The notes beneath the pieces were generated by a model. That model saw nothing but the letters and a program-made list of their open reading frames with translations. It had not been told where the DNA came from and did no database searches. Positions 62,619 to 64,000 of a DNA stretch of 64,000 nucleotides are shown piece by piece. The translations under genes and the position numbers were made by a program. This DNA is from an uncultured beta proteobacterium. Lineage in GTDB: Bacteria; Pseudomonadota; Gammaproteobacteria; Burkholderiales; SG8-41. The first letter of the stretch is position 1; each line of letters starts with the position of its first letter. Location: contig CAISYC010000045.1 in the NCBI GenBank assembly GCA_903889565.1, positions 1 to 64,000 on the forward strand. The letters run 5' to 3'.

Positions 62619-63581
62619 ATGATCATTCGCACGCTTGTTTGGCTCGGCTTGGTCGCCTTATCGTCGGGTGCGCACGCAGCCGAACAAAAATATCCGGACC
62701 GCCCGATCCGCCTGGTGGTGCCTCAGTCCGCCGGCGGCTCGATGGACACCAACGGTCGCGCGCTCGCCGACATACTTTCGCGCGAACTCGGCCAGAACGT
62801 CGTCATCGACAACCGCGGCGGCGCAAACGGCATCATCGCCGGCGAAATGGTCGCGCATGCGCCGCCCGACGGTTACACCCTGCTGTATACCTCGAACTCC
62901 ATCATCAACAACCAGCTGATCAAGGCGAAGGCGCCGTTCGACGTGCTGCGCGATTATGAGCCGGTGACCAACGTCGGCAAACTGCCCGGCTACCTCGTGC
63001 TGGTCAACTCATCCGTCCCCGCGCAGACCTTCAAGGAGTTGATCGAGCTTTCGAAGACCTCGCGCGAGCCGCTACGCTACGGTTCGGGCGGCATCGGCAA
63101 TGCCCAACACCTGCTCGGCGAACTGATCAATGCGCGCGCCGGCACGAAATTCGTCCACATTCCGTACAAGGGCCTGCCGATCACGCCGCTGCTCGCCAAT
63201 GAAATCCAGGTCGCCTTCGCGGCGCCGACCACCGTGCTGCAGCACCTCAAGGCCGGCCGCCTGCGCGCACTCGCGGTGACCTCGGCCAAACGCTGGAGCG
63301 GCCTGCCGGATGTGCCGGCGACCAGCGAGGTGATACCGGGCTTCGTTTATGAAGCGGCCTGGCACGGCATTTTTGCGCCGGCGAAAACGCCGCGCAGCAT
63401 TGTGCTGCGCTGGCAGGCGGAGGTCGCCAAGGCGATCCAGGTGCCGAAGATGCGCGAGTTGCTGGAGACCGGCGGTTATGTGCCGGTCGGCGACATGCCC
63501 GAAGAGTTCCGCAAATTTCTCGAGGGCGAACTGAAGCAGGGGCGCGAATACATGCGCATCGCCAAGGTTCAACCCGAGTAG
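62619..63581 (+). CDS. Bug-family TTT solute-binding receptor
   Basis: The 320-residue protein has a signal peptide (MIIRTLVWLGLVALSSGAHA) and the Bug motifs YPDRPIRLVVPQSAGGSMDT, VVIDNRGGANG, YGSGGIGNAQHL and VHIPYKGL. The ATG at 62619 has a GGAG site; an earlier start lacks one. It probably delivers a substrate for the two DapA-like proteins. It is very similar to the receptor that follows, pointing to a tandem duplication. Confidence 0.9.
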   Translation: MIIRTLVWLGLVALSSGAHAAEQKYPDRPIRLVVPQSAGGSMDTNGRALADILSRELGQNVVIDNRGGANGIIAGEMVAHAPPDGYTLLYTSNSIINNQLIKAKAPFDVLRDYEPVTNVGKLPGYLVLVNSSVPAQTFKELIELSKTSREPLRYGSGGIGNAQHLLGELINARAGTKFVHIPYKGLPITPLLANEIQVAFAAPTTVLQHLKAGRLRALAVTSAKRWSGLPDVPATSEVIPGFVYEAAWHGIFAPAKTPRSIVLRWQAEVAKAIQVPKMRELLETGGYVPVGDMPEEFRKFLEGELKQGREYMRIAKVQPE

Positions 63582-63616
63582 TCGCACAGCGCGATTGATC
63601 GCGCGGGAGGAGAGTC

Positions 63617-64000
63617 ATGAAGCGTGCTGCAATCGGCGTCGCCCTGCTGTGCCTGCTCGCCTCCGGCGCGGCCGGCGCTCAGCCTTATCCCAACCGGCCG
63701 GTCCGCGTGATCATCCCGCAGCCGGCCGGCGGCACCATGGACACCAATGCGCGCGCGCTGGCCGAACCGCTGTCGCGCGATCTGGGCCAGAACGTTGTCA
63801 TCGATAACCGCAGCGGCGCCAACGGCATCATCGCCGGTGAAATGCTGGCGAATGCGCCGCCCGACGGCTACACGCTGCTGTTCACCTCGAGCTCGCTGAT
63901 CTACAACCAGGTCATCAATAAAAAAACGCCGTTCAACGCGCTGCGCGACTTCGCCCCCATTACGCAGATGGCGCAGACCTTCGGCTACCTCGTGCTGGTC
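63617..64000 (+). CDS. Bug-family TTT solute-binding receptor, cut by window edge
   Basis: The first 128 codons are present. A signal peptide (MKRAAIGVALLCLLASGAAG) is followed by PYPNRPVRVIIPQPAGGTMD and VVIDNRSGANG, closely similar to the preceding receptor. A GGGAGGAGAG ribosome site precedes the ATG. The gene runs off the right edge. Confidence 0.88.
   Translation, partial: MKRAAIGVALLCLLASGAAGAQPYPNRPVRVIIPQPAGGTMDTNARALAEPLSRDLGQNVVIDNRSGANGIIAGEMLANAPPDGYTLLFTSSSLIYNQVINKKTPFNALRDFAPITQMAQTFGYLVLV

Overview
The window is GC-rich chromosomal DNA from a proteobacterium, most likely a betaproteobacterium of the Burkholderiales type. The reasons are the style of the type IV pilin and SucC sequences, five Bug-type tripartite tricarboxylate transporter (TTT) receptors without membrane partners, and an oxalate/formate gene set. 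No rRNA, tRNA, CRISPR array, prophage or intact insertion sequence was seen.

Region 1 (1-15050) is a surface-glycan locus. A truncated pilA with its own sigma-54 promoter lies at the left edge. Upstream of it, a nine-gene minus-strand operon (12946 to 544) encodes five paralogous TPR proteins with GT-B glycosyltransferase-like C-termini, a GT2/methyltransferase fusion, a DxD glycosyltransferase and two methyltransferases. A divergent plus-strand operon adds an FkbM methyltransferase, a 2OG-Fe(II) oxygenase that seems to lack an AUG start, and a small unknown protein. Together they could build and decorate glycans on the pilin or another surface protein.

Region 2 (15067-26625) is a compact signalling operon. 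In transcription order it holds a CHASE2-TPR-Ser/Thr kinase, a PP2C phosphatase, a double-FHA protein, a CHASE2 nucleotidyl cyclase, a metallo-beta-lactamase-fold cyclic-nucleotide phosphodiesterase, a GAF-PilB/GspE ATPase and a GAF-HD-GYP protein. It appears to join reversible Ser/Thr phosphorylation, cAMP and c-di-GMP turnover to a pilus or secretion motor, next to the pilin locus.

Region 3 (26879-44940) is an oxalate/formate regulon of three minus-strand operons: oxc-frc-formyl-THF hydrolase; fhs-terC-oxlT; and sucC-sucD-fdhB-fdhA. Each has a CCTTGACCGCRRTCAA-type palindrome centred 41.5 bases before the predicted transcription start. An FNR-fold regulator with an E-x-x-S-R recognition helix is encoded beside the first box. 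Oxalate is imported, decarboxylated as oxalyl-CoA, released as formate, and then oxidised for NADH or loaded onto tetrahydrofolate. SucC carries a 103-residue histone-H1-like tail.

Between sucC and a universal stress protein lies a predicted small RNA of about 95 nt that exposes a CCUCCUCC anti-Shine-Dalgarno loop.

Region 4 (45493-64000) is accessory catabolism in short units: TTT receptors, a dienelactone hydrolase, glyoxalase, quinone oxidoreductase, SDR, alpha/beta hydrolase, MmgE/PrpD protein, oxaloacetate decarboxylase-like enzyme and a LysR-controlled pair of DapA-like proteins, one without its catalytic lysine. Three inverted-repeat (REP/MITE-like) elements lie between these genes.
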